A stretch of 18,411 bases of DNA from Pseudomonadota bacterium (GTDB taxonomy: Bacteria > Pseudomonadota > Alphaproteobacteria > Sphingomonadales > Sphingomonadaceae), in assembly GCA_023423775.1 (NCBI GenBank), contig JAFAEZ010000182.1, positions 1 through 18,411 of the forward strand, read 5' to 3'. This document shows positions 1 to 9,605 of this stretch, one piece after another; position 1 is the stretch's first letter, and each line of letters begins with the position of its first letter. The notes beneath the pieces are model-generated. The model had not been told where the DNA came from and ran no database searches. It saw nothing but the letters and a program-made list of their open reading frames with translations. The position numbers and the translations under genes were made by a program.

Positions 1-25
1 TCTCCCTTTCGATCATCACGCATTT

Positions 26-47
26 GTCCGCGCCACAGCGCGCGGAC
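26..47. repeat. Perfect 8-bp inverted repeat in the leader of the first gene
   Basis: GTCCGCGC (26-33) and GCGCGGAC (40-47) are exact reverse complements around the 6-base loop CACAGC. The right arm ends 6 bases before the GGAG ribosome binding site (54-57) of the first gene. It could be an operator or an mRNA hairpin limiting translation. It could also be chance in GC-rich DNA, although a perfect 8-bp arm at this spot is notable. Confidence 0.4.
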
Positions 48-63
48 CGCCATGGAGTTTGTC

Positions 64-399
64 ATGAAACAAGCCAACGCCACCGTGCTCCGCACAGGTC
101 CTCTCGTGGATTCCGAAGCCAAGACCGAAGTCGCCGCGCCCGCGGCGATGAGCGAGGCGCTGCGCCGCTATCCCAATATCGACGACGCGCTGCGCCTGCA
201 GCTCATCCACTTCCTCAACAACGGCCACCCGGACGAGATTGCGCGCGCCACCTATGGCGCCGGGCTCGAGCCGCGGCTGGCGCAGTTCAAGAAGGACCAT
301 CCCGACCATTTCAAGGGAGGGTTCAAGGCCTGGCTGCCGCTGCTGCTGTTCCTGCTGGTGCCGCTGCTGGTGATCATCGCGGTGCGCATGTTCGCCTGA
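64..399 (+). CDS. Small tail-anchored membrane protein of unknown function
   Basis: I do not recognise the family. The 111-residue product has a polar N-terminal half, then a helical soluble segment (about residues 30-85) rich in Asp, Arg and His. It ends in one strongly hydrophobic segment of leucines, prolines and valines (about residues 88-108). With no signal peptide and the only membrane segment at the extreme C-terminus, it looks tail-anchored with the bulk in the cytoplasm. The ATG at 64 is preferred over the ATG at 52, because GGAG at 54-57 sits 6 bases before it and overlaps the earlier ATG. It faces a minus-strand operon across a REP-like element. Upstream context lies outside the window. 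The coding region is well supported; the function is unknown. Confidence 0.7.
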   Translation: MKQANATVLRTGPLVDSEAKTEVAAPAAMSEALRRYPNIDDALRLQLIHFLNNGHPDEIARATYGAGLEPRLAQFKKDHPDHFKGGFKAWLPLLLFLLVPLLVIIAVRMFA

Positions 400-415
400 C
401 GCGCGCAGGGAATAG

Positions 416-524
416 CGTCACCCCGGCATAGGCCGGGGGCTGGGGACGGGATCGCAGGACGGGGAGCGCGGTTATGATATCGCGCTTCTCTCGTCCTGAG
501 GTCCCGGCCTTCGCCGGGACGACG
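416..524. repeat. Pair of inverted REP-like palindromes (BIME-like) between convergent genes
   Basis: There are two hairpins. The first is CCCCGGC (421-427), loop ATAG, GCCGGGG (432-438). The second is GTCCCGGC (501-508), loop CTTC, GCCGGGAC (513-520). Read on opposite strands, both start with CGTC and continue as CCCGGC, a 4-base AG-ending loop, then GCCGGG and CT, so they are diverged copies facing each other about 60 bases apart. Palindromes of this kind are scattered between genes in sphingomonads and relatives. Placed between the stop of the small membrane protein and that of the YciI-like gene, they probably also act as a bidirectional terminator or mRNA 3' end stabiliser. Confidence 0.6.
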
Positions 525-944
525 TCACTCGCCGAGGCGTTCGGCCAGGCGCTCCTCGCGGGCGCGCAGCTCGGGGCTCAGCATTTCGGCGAAATCCTCG
601 GCGGTGTAGAAGGGGCGGATTTCGAGATCCGACGGGCCGGGCATCGGATTGGGGCAGCGTTTGGCCCATTCGATCGCCTCGTCCATCGACGCGACCTCCC
701 AGATCCAGAAGCCGGCGACCAGCTCCTCGGTCGCCCCGAACGGGCCGGGGGTGACGGTCCGCCCGTCGCCGTCGAAGCGGATGCGGGCGCCGTAGGAGGA
801 CGGCTTCAGCCCGTCGCCGCTGACCATGATGCCGGCGTCCACCAATTGCTCGTTGAAGCTGGTCATCGCCGCGAACAGCTCTTCGGACGGCATTTCGCCG
901 GCTTCGCTCTCCGCGGTCGCCTTGACCAGAACCATGACGCGCAT
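525..944 (-). CDS. YciI/DGPF-family small protein
   Basis: This 139-residue protein has the YciI-related (DGPFAETKE) ferredoxin-like fold pattern. It has an N-terminal strand of the MRVMVLVKAT type, a helix with FNEQLVDAG, and SGDGLKPSS. A core TPGPFGATEELVAGFWIWEV segment matches the family's DGPF...E.. GG/aGf.i.e. motif, and it is followed by a DEAIEWAKRCP helix. The family is linked to small-molecule isomerase or hydrolase chemistry, and in some clusters to sigma factors, but no specific reaction can be read here. The ATG at 944 has a strong GAGGAG ribosome site about 7 bases upstream. The gene starts 20 bases after acs on the same strand, so it is probably co-transcribed with it. The C-terminal 25 residues form a charged helix beyond the core. 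Confidence 0.85.
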   Translation of the reverse strand: MRVMVLVKATAESEAGEMPSEELFAAMTSFNEQLVDAGIMVSGDGLKPSSYGARIRFDGDGRTVTPGPFGATEELVAGFWIWEVASMDEAIEWAKRCPNPMPGPSDLEIRPFYTAEDFAEMLSPELRAREERLAERLGE

Positions 945-964
945 GCTGTTTCTCCTCTTCGGGT

Positions 965-2887
<1,923 letters not shown>

Positions 2888-2949
2888 CAAGGCCTCTCAG
2901 ATACTCGTCGGCAGCCATCCTAGACCGCCGGCGAGGCGGAGGCCATATT

Positions 2950-4416
2950 TCAGCCGCCGGCGAAGGTGACGATCTTGACCCGTTCGCCCGGCCGCAGCGG
3001 TTGGTCGGCGGATCGGCCGTTGAGCATCAGGAAATGGTCGAGTGGATGGTCGCTCGCCATGCGCCGGGCGAGGCTCTGCACGTTGTCGCCGGGGCCGGCG
3101 GCGACCACCCGGATCTGGCGGGGGCGCAGGCTCTGCGCTTCGGCGGGGGTGAGCAGGCGGAACGAGCCGATCAACCGGCCGATCGCGGCGTCGTTGCCGC
3201 TTCCCGAAGAGACCATGATGAAGTGATAAGCGGCATCGCCGCCGGTGGCATAAGCGGCGACGTGGATCTGCGCGTCGCCCTGCTCGGTGCGGACCAGGAC
3301 CGGGACGACCAGGGCCGGCAGGCCGTTGATGCGACGCTGCTCGGGCGCGCCGATCTCGGCCTGGCTGCCGCCGAGCATCTGGCCGAGCAGGGCCTCGACA
3401 TAGGCGCCGAGCCCGCCAGCCGGGAGCGTGCCGCCGCCGAACTCGCCGCGGACGCCATCGGGGCCCGCGAGCAGGATCGCCTGCGGGCTGTTGGTGAGGG
3501 TGAAGCCGGCCGGCGCCTCGAAGCTGATCCGCATCACCGGATGGGCGAAGCGGCGGCCGAGGACGAAGCCCTGCTCGGGGTCGTCGCCGTAGAGGAGGCC
3601 GTCGACCTCGTCGAGGAAGGGGCCGATCTTCTCGGGCAGCGCATTGTCGGCGACGCCGGTCTTGGCGGCGGTCTGGCGCGCCCGCTCGATCCGGTTCTCG
3701 GTCAGCGGGTGGGTGCGGGCCCATTCGGGGATCGCCTTGGCATTGTCGCCGTCGGTGCCGGCAACGAAGCGCTCCTGGCGGCCGAGTGCGCCGAGCATGT
3801 CGGCCGCCTCATAGGGATCGTAGCCCGCCGCCTTCATGTAGCGGATGCCGAGATCGTCCGATTCATATTCCTGCGTGCGCGAGTAGCGCAGGGTGAAATA
3901 TTGGGCCGCCTGGCCGGCGAGGCGGGTGAGCCGGTCGGAGCCGGTGACGAGGCCGACCGCGATCACGCCGAGCTCGCGCAGGATCGAGCGGTTCTGCTGG
4001 CGGCTGCTGTGGTCGGCGACGATATGGCCGAGCTCGTGGGCGAGCACCGAGGCGAGCTCCGCCTCGCTGTTGACCAGGCCCATCAGGCCGCGGGTGACGT
4101 AGATGTAGCAGCCGGGCACGGCGAAGGCGTTGACGACGTCGGTGTTGACCAGGGTGAAGGTGCACTCGCCGCCAAGCTCGGCCGCCTGCGCGATGCCCTC
4201 GCCGATGCGCGCGACATAGGCGGCTTCGGGCCCCTGGTAGGCGCCGCCGAATTCGGCCAGCAGGACGGGATGCTGCTCGGCGCCGAGGCGGCGCTCGGCT
4301 TCCTCGATCTGCGGGTGATATTCGGCGGGCTCGCCGCCGCCGCCGCAGCCGGCGATCAGCAGAAGGGAGCCGGCGAGGAGGGGCGATACAAAGCGACGCA
4401 TGAATGGGCTACGCAT
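2950..4416 (-). CDS. M48-family zinc metalloprotease lipoprotein with LysM-like C-terminus
   Basis: This is a probable periplasmic, membrane-anchored peptidase of about 488 residues, related to BepA/LoiP-type M48 proteases. The N-terminus is a lipoprotein signal with lipobox LIAGC (Cys24), followed by a Gly-rich linker. The catalytic HELGH motif is at 127-131. The third zinc ligand is probably Glu183 in QEYESDDLGIRYM, which fits the family's ExxxD helix. The last 50 residues (PGDNVQSLARRM ... MLNG ... LRPGERVKIV) look like a LysM peptidoglycan-binding motif. The start at 4416 overlaps the trhO stop by 8 bases and has GGAGG close upstream. MRRF at 4401 is the alternative. The likely role is outer-membrane protein or envelope quality control; the trhO-protease coupling may be only transcriptional. 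Confidence 0.92.
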   Translation of the reverse strand: MRSPFMRRFVSPLLAGSLLLIAGCGGGGEPAEYHPQIEEAERRLGAEQHPVLLAEFGGAYQGPEAAYVARIGEGIAQAAELGGECTFTLVNTDVVNAFAVPGCYIYVTRGLMGLVNSEAELASVLAHELGHIVADHSSRQQNRSILRELGVIAVGLVTGSDRLTRLAGQAAQYFTLRYSRTQEYESDDLGIRYMKAAGYDPYEAADMLGALGRQERFVAGTDGDNAKAIPEWARTHPLTENRIERARQTAAKTGVADNALPEKIGPFLDEVDGLLYGDDPEQGFVLGRRFAHPVMRISFEAPAGFTLTNSPQAILLAGPDGVRGEFGGGTLPAGGLGAYVEALLGQMLGGSQAEIGAPEQRRINGLPALVVPVLVRTEQGDAQIHVAAYATGGDAAYHFIMVSSGSGNDAAIGRLIGSFRLLTPAEAQSLRPRQIRVVAAGPGDNVQSLARRMASDHPLDHFLMLNGRSADQPLRPGERVKIVTFAGG

Positions 4417-5155
4417 CGCCCTCCACTTGGTTGCTTCCGGCGATTGCGAGGCCGTGGCCGAGGGCGACGCGCTCGTCGAACACGAAGCATTGGCCGCGCC
4501 ACAGGCTTTCGGCTTCATCGATCGTCTCCAGATAGCGCAGGATGCCGCCCTTCAAGTGATGCACGTCGGCGACGCCCTCGGCCTTCAAAAAGGCGGTCGC
4601 TTTCTCGCAGCGTATGCCCCCGGTGCAGAACATCGCGACCTGGCTCTTTCCCTCCAGCAACGTGTCGCGGTTGGCGCGGAACCAGGCGGGGAAGTCGCGG
4701 AAGCTGACCGTTTCGGGATTGACCGCGCCTTCGAACGTGCCGAGATCGACCTCGAAGCCGTTGCGCGTGTCGATCACCAGGGTCTCGGGATCGGCGATCA
4801 GCGCGTTCCACGCCTCGGGCTCGACATAGGCGCCGACGCCCTCGACGGGATCGAGATCGGGCACGCCCATCGTCACGATCTCCTTCTTGAGCCGCACCTT
4901 CATCTTGCCGAACGGCATCGTCTCGGCGTGCGAATATTTGATCTCGATATCGGCGCAGCCGGGCAGGGTCCGGATATGGTCGAGGACGCGACCGAGCCCC
5001 TGCGGAGAGCCGGCGATCGTGCCGTTGATGCCCTCGCGGGCGAGCAAGAGGGTGCCCTTCACGCCTGTTTCCGCGCACAGATCGGCCAGCGGGCCCTTGA
5101 GCGCCGCCGGGTCGGCGAAGTCGGAAAACTGGTACAAAGCGGCGACGCTAATCAT
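4409..5155 (-). CDS. trhO: tRNA uridine(34) hydroxylase, rhodanese-like (TrhO/YceA)
   Basis: TrhO enzymes hydroxylate uridine 34 in the anticodon wobble position of certain tRNAs as a step toward 5-carboxymethoxy- or methoxyuridine. The 248-residue product has the UPF0176 N-terminal domain (about 1-95, including LLLAREGINGTIAG) and a rhodanese domain (about 110-210). The active-site loop is FCTGGIRCEKA, with Cys177 catalytic and Cys183 conserved. VIDTRNGFEVDLGTFEGA is the typical rhodanese entry motif. E. coli TrhO is longer at the C-terminus, and the shorter form is common in alphaproteobacteria. I chose the ATG at 5155 (MISVAALYQF) because the family starts here; codons further upstream encode unrelated residues. 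It is the first gene of a minus-strand run and is divergent from the ABC-F gene. Confidence 0.92.
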   Translation of the reverse strand: MISVAALYQFSDFADPAALKGPLADLCAETGVKGTLLLAREGINGTIAGSPQGLGRVLDHIRTLPGCADIEIKYSHAETMPFGKMKVRLKKEIVTMGVPDLDPVEGVGAYVEPEAWNALIADPETLVIDTRNGFEVDLGTFEGAVNPETVSFRDFPAWFRANRDTLLEGKSQVAMFCTGGIRCEKATAFLKAEGVADVHHLKGGILRYLETIDEAESLWRGQCFVFDERVALGHGLAIAGSNQVEGDA

Positions 5156-5218
5156 CGGGCAGGGCGTTCCATTCGGGGGGTGGCGCTTACTTAAGGGCCC
5201 GATCGCGCGCACGCCAGC

Positions 5219-5247
5219 TTTGGAAATCGGCACAGGCGTGCTAACGG
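5219..5247 (+). promoter_or_regulatory. Candidate promoter for the ABC-F gene, possibly leaderless
   Basis: TTTGGA (5219-5224) is followed by a 17-base spacer and TAACGG (5242-5247). The latter lies only 6 bases before the ATG at 5254. No Shine-Dalgarno sequence exists in the interval, so transcription from this -10 would start at or next to the ATG and give a leaderless mRNA. The match to a sigma-70 consensus is only moderate. Confidence 0.35.
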
Positions 5248-5253
5248 CGCGCC

Positions 5254-7137
5254 ATGCTTACCATCAGCGACGTCACGGTCCGCCTCGGCGGAAGGGTCAT
5301 CCTCGACCATTGTTCGGCCAGCCTGCCGCCGCGGAGCCGCGTCGGCCTGATCGGCCGCAACGGCGCCGGCAAGTCGACCCTGATGAAGGTGATCGCCGGG
5401 CGGGGCGAGCCGGACGACGGCGAAGTCAGCATGCCGCGCGGCGCCAGGCTCGGCTATATCGCGCAGGAAGCGCCGGCCGGAAAGAAGACCCCGTTCGAGA
5501 CGGTGCTGGAGGCCGATGTCGAGCGCGCGCGCCTGCTCGAAGAGGCCGAGCATAGCGACGATCCGCATCGGCTCGGCGAGCTGCACGAGCGGCTGAACGC
5601 GATCGACGCCCATTCCGCGCCGGCCCGCGCCGCCAAGATATTGATCGGCCTCGGCTTCGACGAGGACATGCAGCACCGCCCGCTCGATTCCTTCTCGGGC
5701 GGCTGGCGGATGCGCGTGGCCTTGGGCGCCTTGCTCTTCTCCGAGCCCGATCTGCTGCTGCTCGACGAGCCTTCGAACCACCTCGACCTCGAGGCGACTT
5801 TGTGGCTCGAATCGTTCCTGAAATCCTATCCGGCGACGATGGTGGTGATCAGCCACGAGCGCGATCTTTTGAACAACGTCGTCGACCACATCCTCCACCT
5901 CGAGCGCGGCAAGACCACGCTCTATGCCGGCGGCTACGACGCATTCGAGCGCCAGCGCGCCGAGCGCCTCGCCCAGCTCGAATCCGCCCGCGCCGCGCAG
6001 ATGGCGCAGCGCGCCAAGCTGCAGGACTATATCGCGCGCAACAGCGCGCGGGCGAGCACCGCCAAGCAGGCCCAGTCGCGCGCCAAGGCGCTGGCCAAGA
6101 TGCAGCCGATCGCCGCGGTGGCCGAGGATCCGAGCCTGTCGTTCGGCTTCCCGAGCCCGACGGAATTGAAGCCGCCTTTGGTCACGCTCGACATGGCCGC
6201 GGTCGGCTACACCGAGGGCAAGCCGATCCTGCAGCGTTTGAACTTCCGGCTCGACCCGACCGACCGCGTCGCCCTGCTCGGGCGCAACGGCAACGGCAAG
6301 ACGACGCTGGCGCGGCTGCTCGCCGCGCAGCTGGCGCCGATGGACGGCGCGATCACCGCCTCGGGCAAGATGAAGGTCGGATACTTCACCCAATATCAGG
6401 TGGAGGAACTCGACACCAACGACACGCCGCTCGAGCATATGACGCGCGTCATGAAGGGCGCGACGCCGGGCGCGGTGCGCGCGCAGCTCGGCCGGTTCGG
6501 CTTTTCGGGCGAGATGGCGACGCAGAAGGTCGGCAAGATGTCGGGCGGCGAGCGCGCGCGGCTGGCGCTGGCCCTGATCACCCGCGACGCGCCGCACATG
6601 CTGATCCTCGACGAGCCGACCAACCACCTCGATGTCGATGCGCGCGAGGCTTTGGTCCAGGCGCTGAACGAATATAGCGGCGCGGTCGTCGTGGTCAGCC
6701 ACGATCGCCACATGCTCGAGCTCACCGCCGACCGGTTGGTGCTGGTCGACGGCGGCACCGCTACCGAATATGCCGGCACGCTCGACGATTATACCGACTT
6801 CGTGCTCGGCAAGAAGCCGGCGGGCGGCTCGACACCGGCCGCGCCCAAGATCAGCCGCAAGGACGAGCGCCGCCTCGCCGCCGAGGCGCGCGAACGCAGC
6901 CAGAACCTGCGCAAGCGCGCCAAGGCGGCCGAGGAGCTGGTCGCCAAATTGGGCGCACGCGGCAGCGCGATCGACCGCGCGATGTTCGATCCGTCATCGG
7001 CCGACGCGGCCGACGCCAAGCTCACCATGACCGAGCTGATGAAGGCCCGGGCCGAGGTCGCCAAGCAGCTCGCCGCCGCCGAGGAGGAATGGCTGGAGCT
7101 CAGCGAGATGCTGGAAGGCGAGCAGAAGGCGGCCTGA
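5254..7137 (+). CDS. ABC-F family ATPase (Uup/EttA-like, soluble)
   Basis: This 627-residue protein has two ATP-binding cassettes and no membrane segments, which defines ABC-F proteins that act on ribosomes or, for Uup, in ribosome and DNA processes. Cassette 1 has Walker A GRNGAGKST (34-42), signature SGGWRMRVALG and Walker B LLLLDEPSNHLDLEAT. The interdomain linker is a charged helical region (AERLAQLESARAAQMAQ onward), as expected for the P-site tRNA interaction motif. Cassette 2 has GRNGNGKTT, SGGERARLALAL, LILDEPTNHLD and the H-loop VVSHDRHML. The last 90 residues form a Lys/Arg/Glu-rich coiled coil like the C-terminal domain of Uup. Both catalytic glutamates are present. Assignment within ABC-F (Uup versus another subfamily) is uncertain. 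The start lacks a ribosome binding site. Confidence 0.95.
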   Translation: MLTISDVTVRLGGRVILDHCSASLPPRSRVGLIGRNGAGKSTLMKVIAGRGEPDDGEVSMPRGARLGYIAQEAPAGKKTPFETVLEADVERARLLEEAEHSDDPHRLGELHERLNAIDAHSAPARAAKILIGLGFDEDMQHRPLDSFSGGWRMRVALGALLFSEPDLLLLDEPSNHLDLEATLWLESFLKSYPATMVVISHERDLLNNVVDHILHLERGKTTLYAGGYDAFERQRAERLAQLESARAAQMAQRAKLQDYIARNSARASTAKQAQSRAKALAKMQPIAAVAEDPSLSFGFPSPTELKPPLVTLDMAAVGYTEGKPILQRLNFRLDPTDRVALLGRNGNGKTTLARLLAAQLAPMDGAITASGKMKVGYFTQYQVEELDTNDTPLEHMTRVMKGATPGAVRAQLGRFGFSGEMATQKVGKMSGGERARLALALITRDAPHMLILDEPTNHLDVDAREALVQALNEYSGAVVVVSHDRHMLELTADRLVLVDGGTATEYAGTLDDYTDFVLGKKPAGGSTPAAPKISRKDERRLAAEARERSQNLRKRAKAAEELVAKLGARGSAIDRAMFDPSSADAADAKLTMTELMKARAEVAKQLAAAEEEWLELSEMLEGEQKAA

Positions 7138-7168
7138 TCCAAAGCGGCCGCTGGGCGTTCAGACCCTC

Positions 7169-7447
7169 ATGACGAGCCGCATCGAAGAGCTTCGCCGCCG
7201 CATGGAGGAAGCCGCCGCCGCGATGGACTTCGAGGAAGCGGGCAAGCTGCGCGACCAGATCAGCCTGCTGCGCGGGCAGGACGGCGACGCGGACCCGGAC
7301 GCGATCGACCCGACCGGGCTCGAGCGCCAGCAGCCGGGCCGGATGGGGCTCGGCACAAGCCAGCAGCGCGTCACGCCGCCGCCCGGCTGGAAGCCGCCGA
7401 AGAAACCGGATCCCATGACAAAGGGACGGTCGCGCGGGCGACGCTAG
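7169..7447 (+). CDS. Stand-alone UVR-motif protein
   Basis: A 92-residue protein. Residues 4-36 (RIEELRRRMEEAAAAMDFEE then AGKLRDQISLL) match the UVR motif shared by UvrB and UvrC, and also by ClpC and McsA, where it forms a helical hairpin for protein-protein contact. The remaining residues are a proline-rich, basic, probably disordered tail (PPPGWKPPKKPDPMTKGRSRGRR). No nuclease or helicase domain is present. It lies 31 bases after the ABC-F stop on the same strand and probably shares its transcript. The ATG at 7169 lacks a clear Shine-Dalgarno sequence. By homology of the motif it could bind UvrA/UvrB-family or other partners, but this is inference. Confidence 0.85.
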   Translation: MTSRIEELRRRMEEAAAAMDFEEAGKLRDQISLLRGQDGDADPDAIDPTGLERQQPGRMGLGTSQQRVTPPPGWKPPKKPDPMTKGRSRGRR

Positions 7448-7548
7448 AAGCGCGCGTCGCGAAGCTCCGGAATTGCCGCGTTAATCGCCAAATCTTTACC
7501 GACTGCCCGGTAGAACCGGCCCGACGCGCGTAGCAGAGGGATTCGTGA

Positions 7549-8751
7549 ATGAGGGCGGCGCCAGCCTTGCCGATCGTGGCCGAGCCGCGCGTGCCCGCGT
7601 CCGCGGGCGATGGTCTCGCGGTGCACGAGCGTGTCGTCCGCGCCGTGCCCGACACATTGCGGGCGGAGTGGCAGGCCCTCGCCGCGGTCGCGTCCGAGCC
7701 GAACTGCTTCGCCGAGCCCTGGTTCGTCGCGGCCGGATTGCGGCACCTCGCCGAGGATGACGTGCGCCTGATCGAGGTGCGCGAGGACGGACTGCTGATT
7801 GGAATCCTGCCGCTCTGCGTTGCCGCGCGCTACGGCCGCATGCGCGTCGCCCATGTCGAGAACTGGCAGCATTATCACGATTTCCTCGGCACGCCGCTCG
7901 TCCGGGCCGGGGCCGAGCAGGCCTTCTGGTCGGCAATCCTCGGCCATCTCGACCGCGCGGATTGGGCGCCGGCCTTCTTCCATATGAGCGGACTGGTCGA
8001 GGACGGGCCGGTGCATCGCGGCCTCGAAGCCGCGGCGCGGGCGGTGGGACGCGGTTGCCCGCTGGTCCATCGCATTGTCCGCGCCGAACTCGCCAGCAGC
8101 CTTTCGCCCGCGGCTTATTATGAAAGTCATGTCCGAAAGAAGAAACGCAAGGAGCTGAAAAGGCTGCAGAACCGCCTTGCCGAATTGGGTACGGTTTCAT
8201 GCCGAAGCCTCGGCGACGGCGAGGATGTCGGGGACTGGATCGACCAGTTCCTCGCGCTCGAAAGGGCCGGCTGGAAAGGCGAGGCAGGGTCGGCGCTGGG
8301 CTGCACGACCGCCACCGCGGCATTCTTCCGCGAAGCCGTGAGTGGGGCGGCCGAGGCCGGGCGGCTCGATTTCCTTCGCCTCGACCTCGATGGCCGGCCG
8401 ATCGCGATGCTGGTCAACTTCCTCACCCCGCCGGGCGCCTTCTCGTTCAAGATCGCGTTCGACGAGGGCTTCGCCCGCTTCTCGCCCGGGGTGCTGATCC
8501 AGCTCGAGAACCTGCAGGTGCTGGCGCGCGGCGACATCGCCTGGATGGACAGTTGCGCGGCCGAGCATCACCCGATGATCGACAGCCTGTGGGGCGAGCG
8601 GCGTTCGGTCGTGCGCGTCACGATCCGCCTCGCCGGCATTCGGCGGGGCCTCATTTACTATGGCTGCCGGGTGCTCGAACTGGCCTCGGCCGGGCGGTGG
8701 GCGGCGCTGAAGGCGCTCGCCGCCGTGATAGCCCTGGAGGAAGTCGCGTGA
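7549..8751 (+). CDS. GNAT-fold acyltransferase, CelD/BcsL-like (Acetyltransf_6)
   Basis: A 400-residue cytoplasmic protein resembling the BioF2/CelD group of GNAT acyltransferases, which is found in polysaccharide and cell-envelope gene clusters. Pointers are an N-terminal half beginning around LRAEWQALAAVASEPNCFAEPWFV, which is the typical family entry, and DDVRLIEVREDGLLIGILPL. The basic patch ESHVRKKKRKELKRLQNRL (about 190-208) precedes the second GNAT-like half, as in this family. The acceptor and acyl donor cannot be predicted. The ATG at 7549 has GAGGG about 9 bases upstream. It is the first gene of a three-gene set: its TGA at 8749-8751 overlaps the GTG start of the oxygenase gene. The 101-base gap upstream should hold the promoter. 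Confidence 0.85.
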   Translation: MRAAPALPIVAEPRVPASAGDGLAVHERVVRAVPDTLRAEWQALAAVASEPNCFAEPWFVAAGLRHLAEDDVRLIEVREDGLLIGILPLCVAARYGRMRVAHVENWQHYHDFLGTPLVRAGAEQAFWSAILGHLDRADWAPAFFHMSGLVEDGPVHRGLEAAARAVGRGCPLVHRIVRAELASSLSPAAYYESHVRKKKRKELKRLQNRLAELGTVSCRSLGDGEDVGDWIDQFLALERAGWKGEAGSALGCTTATAAFFREAVSGAAEAGRLDFLRLDLDGRPIAMLVNFLTPPGAFSFKIAFDEGFARFSPGVLIQLENLQVLARGDIAWMDSCAAEHHPMIDSLWGERRSVVRVTIRLAGIRRGLIYYGCRVLELASAGRWAALKALAAVIALEEVA

Positions 8752-9605
8752 CGCCCTTTTCCGACTCCGCTCTGGAGACCTTGCGCGCCGCTTACCCGGA
8801 GCGGCCGACCCTGCTGCGCCACGATTTGTGCGGCCATCCTCTGCTCGGGCTCGAGGCGTTGATCGCGCTCGCCCAGCGGATGCGGCCGATCGACGTCGAA
8901 TATAATCGCGCGGACCTGCCGGTCGGCGTCGACCCGGCGGAGACTCCGTCCAACGGCCTGTCGATCACCGACACGATCCGGTCGATCGAGGAGAATGGCT
9001 CGTGGATGGTGCTGAAGTTCGTCGAGCAGGACCCGGTCTATCGCGCGCTGCTCGCCGAGACGCTGGCCGGCCTGGCGCCCGTGGTCGATCCGGCGACCGG
9101 GGCGATGCTGAAGCAGGAAGGCTTCATCTTCATCTCCTCGCCGCACGCGGTGACGCCGTTCCATTTCGATCCGGAGCACAATATCCTGCTCCAGATCCGG
9201 GGGCAGAAGGTGATGAACGTGTTCCCGGCCGGCGACGAGACGGTTGCGCCCGCGCGCCTGCACGAGACATTCCATGCGGGCGGCCACCGCAACCTGCCGT
9301 GGAGTGAGGATTTCGCCGCCAAGGGAACGCCGTTCCCTCTGACGCCGGGCGATGGCCTGTACGTGCCGGTGAAGGCGCCGCACTGGGTCAAGAACGGCCC
9401 GGACGTGTCGATCTCCTTCTCGATCACCTGGCGGTCGGAATGGAGCTTCCACGAGGAATATGCCCATGGCTGCAACCGCATGCTGCGGTCGCTGGGCTTG
9501 AACCCGGCGCCGCCGCGCCGCTACCCTGACGACAATCGGTGGAAATCGACCGCCTATCGCGCCCTGCGCCGGGCCGAAAGAGCGGTAAGGGGTGAGCGAA
9601 CTTGA
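8748..9605 (+). CDS. Cupin-8/JmjC-like 2-oxoglutarate oxygenase candidate
   Basis: A 285-residue protein starting at GTG, with GGAGG at 8736-8740. The start overlaps the upstream stop as GTGA. The fold pattern is that of cupin-8/JmjC Fe(II)/2-oxoglutarate oxygenases. The iron ligands are His139 and Asp141 in FHFDPEHN, with distal His212 in KAPHWVKNG. Lys154 lies 15 residues after the first His, the same spacing as the 2-oxoglutarate-binding Lys of human FIH (His199 to Lys214). All expected catalytic residues therefore appear present, so it is likely an active hydroxylase and not a degenerate cupin. Its substrate is unknown. Family relatives hydroxylate protein side chains or small molecules, and the neighbours suggest an envelope or glycan-linked substrate. 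It overlaps the glycosyltransferase start by 4 bases. Confidence 0.85.
   Translation: MTPFSDSALETLRAAYPERPTLLRHDLCGHPLLGLEALIALAQRMRPIDVEYNRADLPVGVDPAETPSNGLSITDTIRSIEENGSWMVLKFVEQDPVYRALLAETLAGLAPVVDPATGAMLKQEGFIFISSPHAVTPFHFDPEHNILLQIRGQKVMNVFPAGDETVAPARLHETFHAGGHRNLPWSEDFAAKGTPFPLTPGDGLYVPVKAPHWVKNGPDVSISFSITWRSEWSFHEEYAHGCNRMLRSLGLNPAPPRRYPDDNRWKSTAYRALRRAERAVRGERT

Noticed and set aside
2925..2939. CCGCC-GGCGA-GGCGG hairpin between the protease and acs as a terminator
   Set aside because: The stem is only 5 bp with no U-tract, and such repeats are frequent by chance at this GC content.
3001..4707. 568-codon + strand frame opposite the M48 protease and trhO
   Set aside because: It spans two recognised genes on the other strand and shows no domain.
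5191..6711. 506-codon minus-strand frame opposite the ABC-F gene
   Set aside because: The ABC-F gene on the + strand has all its motifs; this is the shadow frame.
7487..7506. TTAATC...TTTACC pair resembling a CtrA box before the acyltransferase
   Set aside because: The half-sites start 14 bases apart where CtrA sites need 11, so the match fails.
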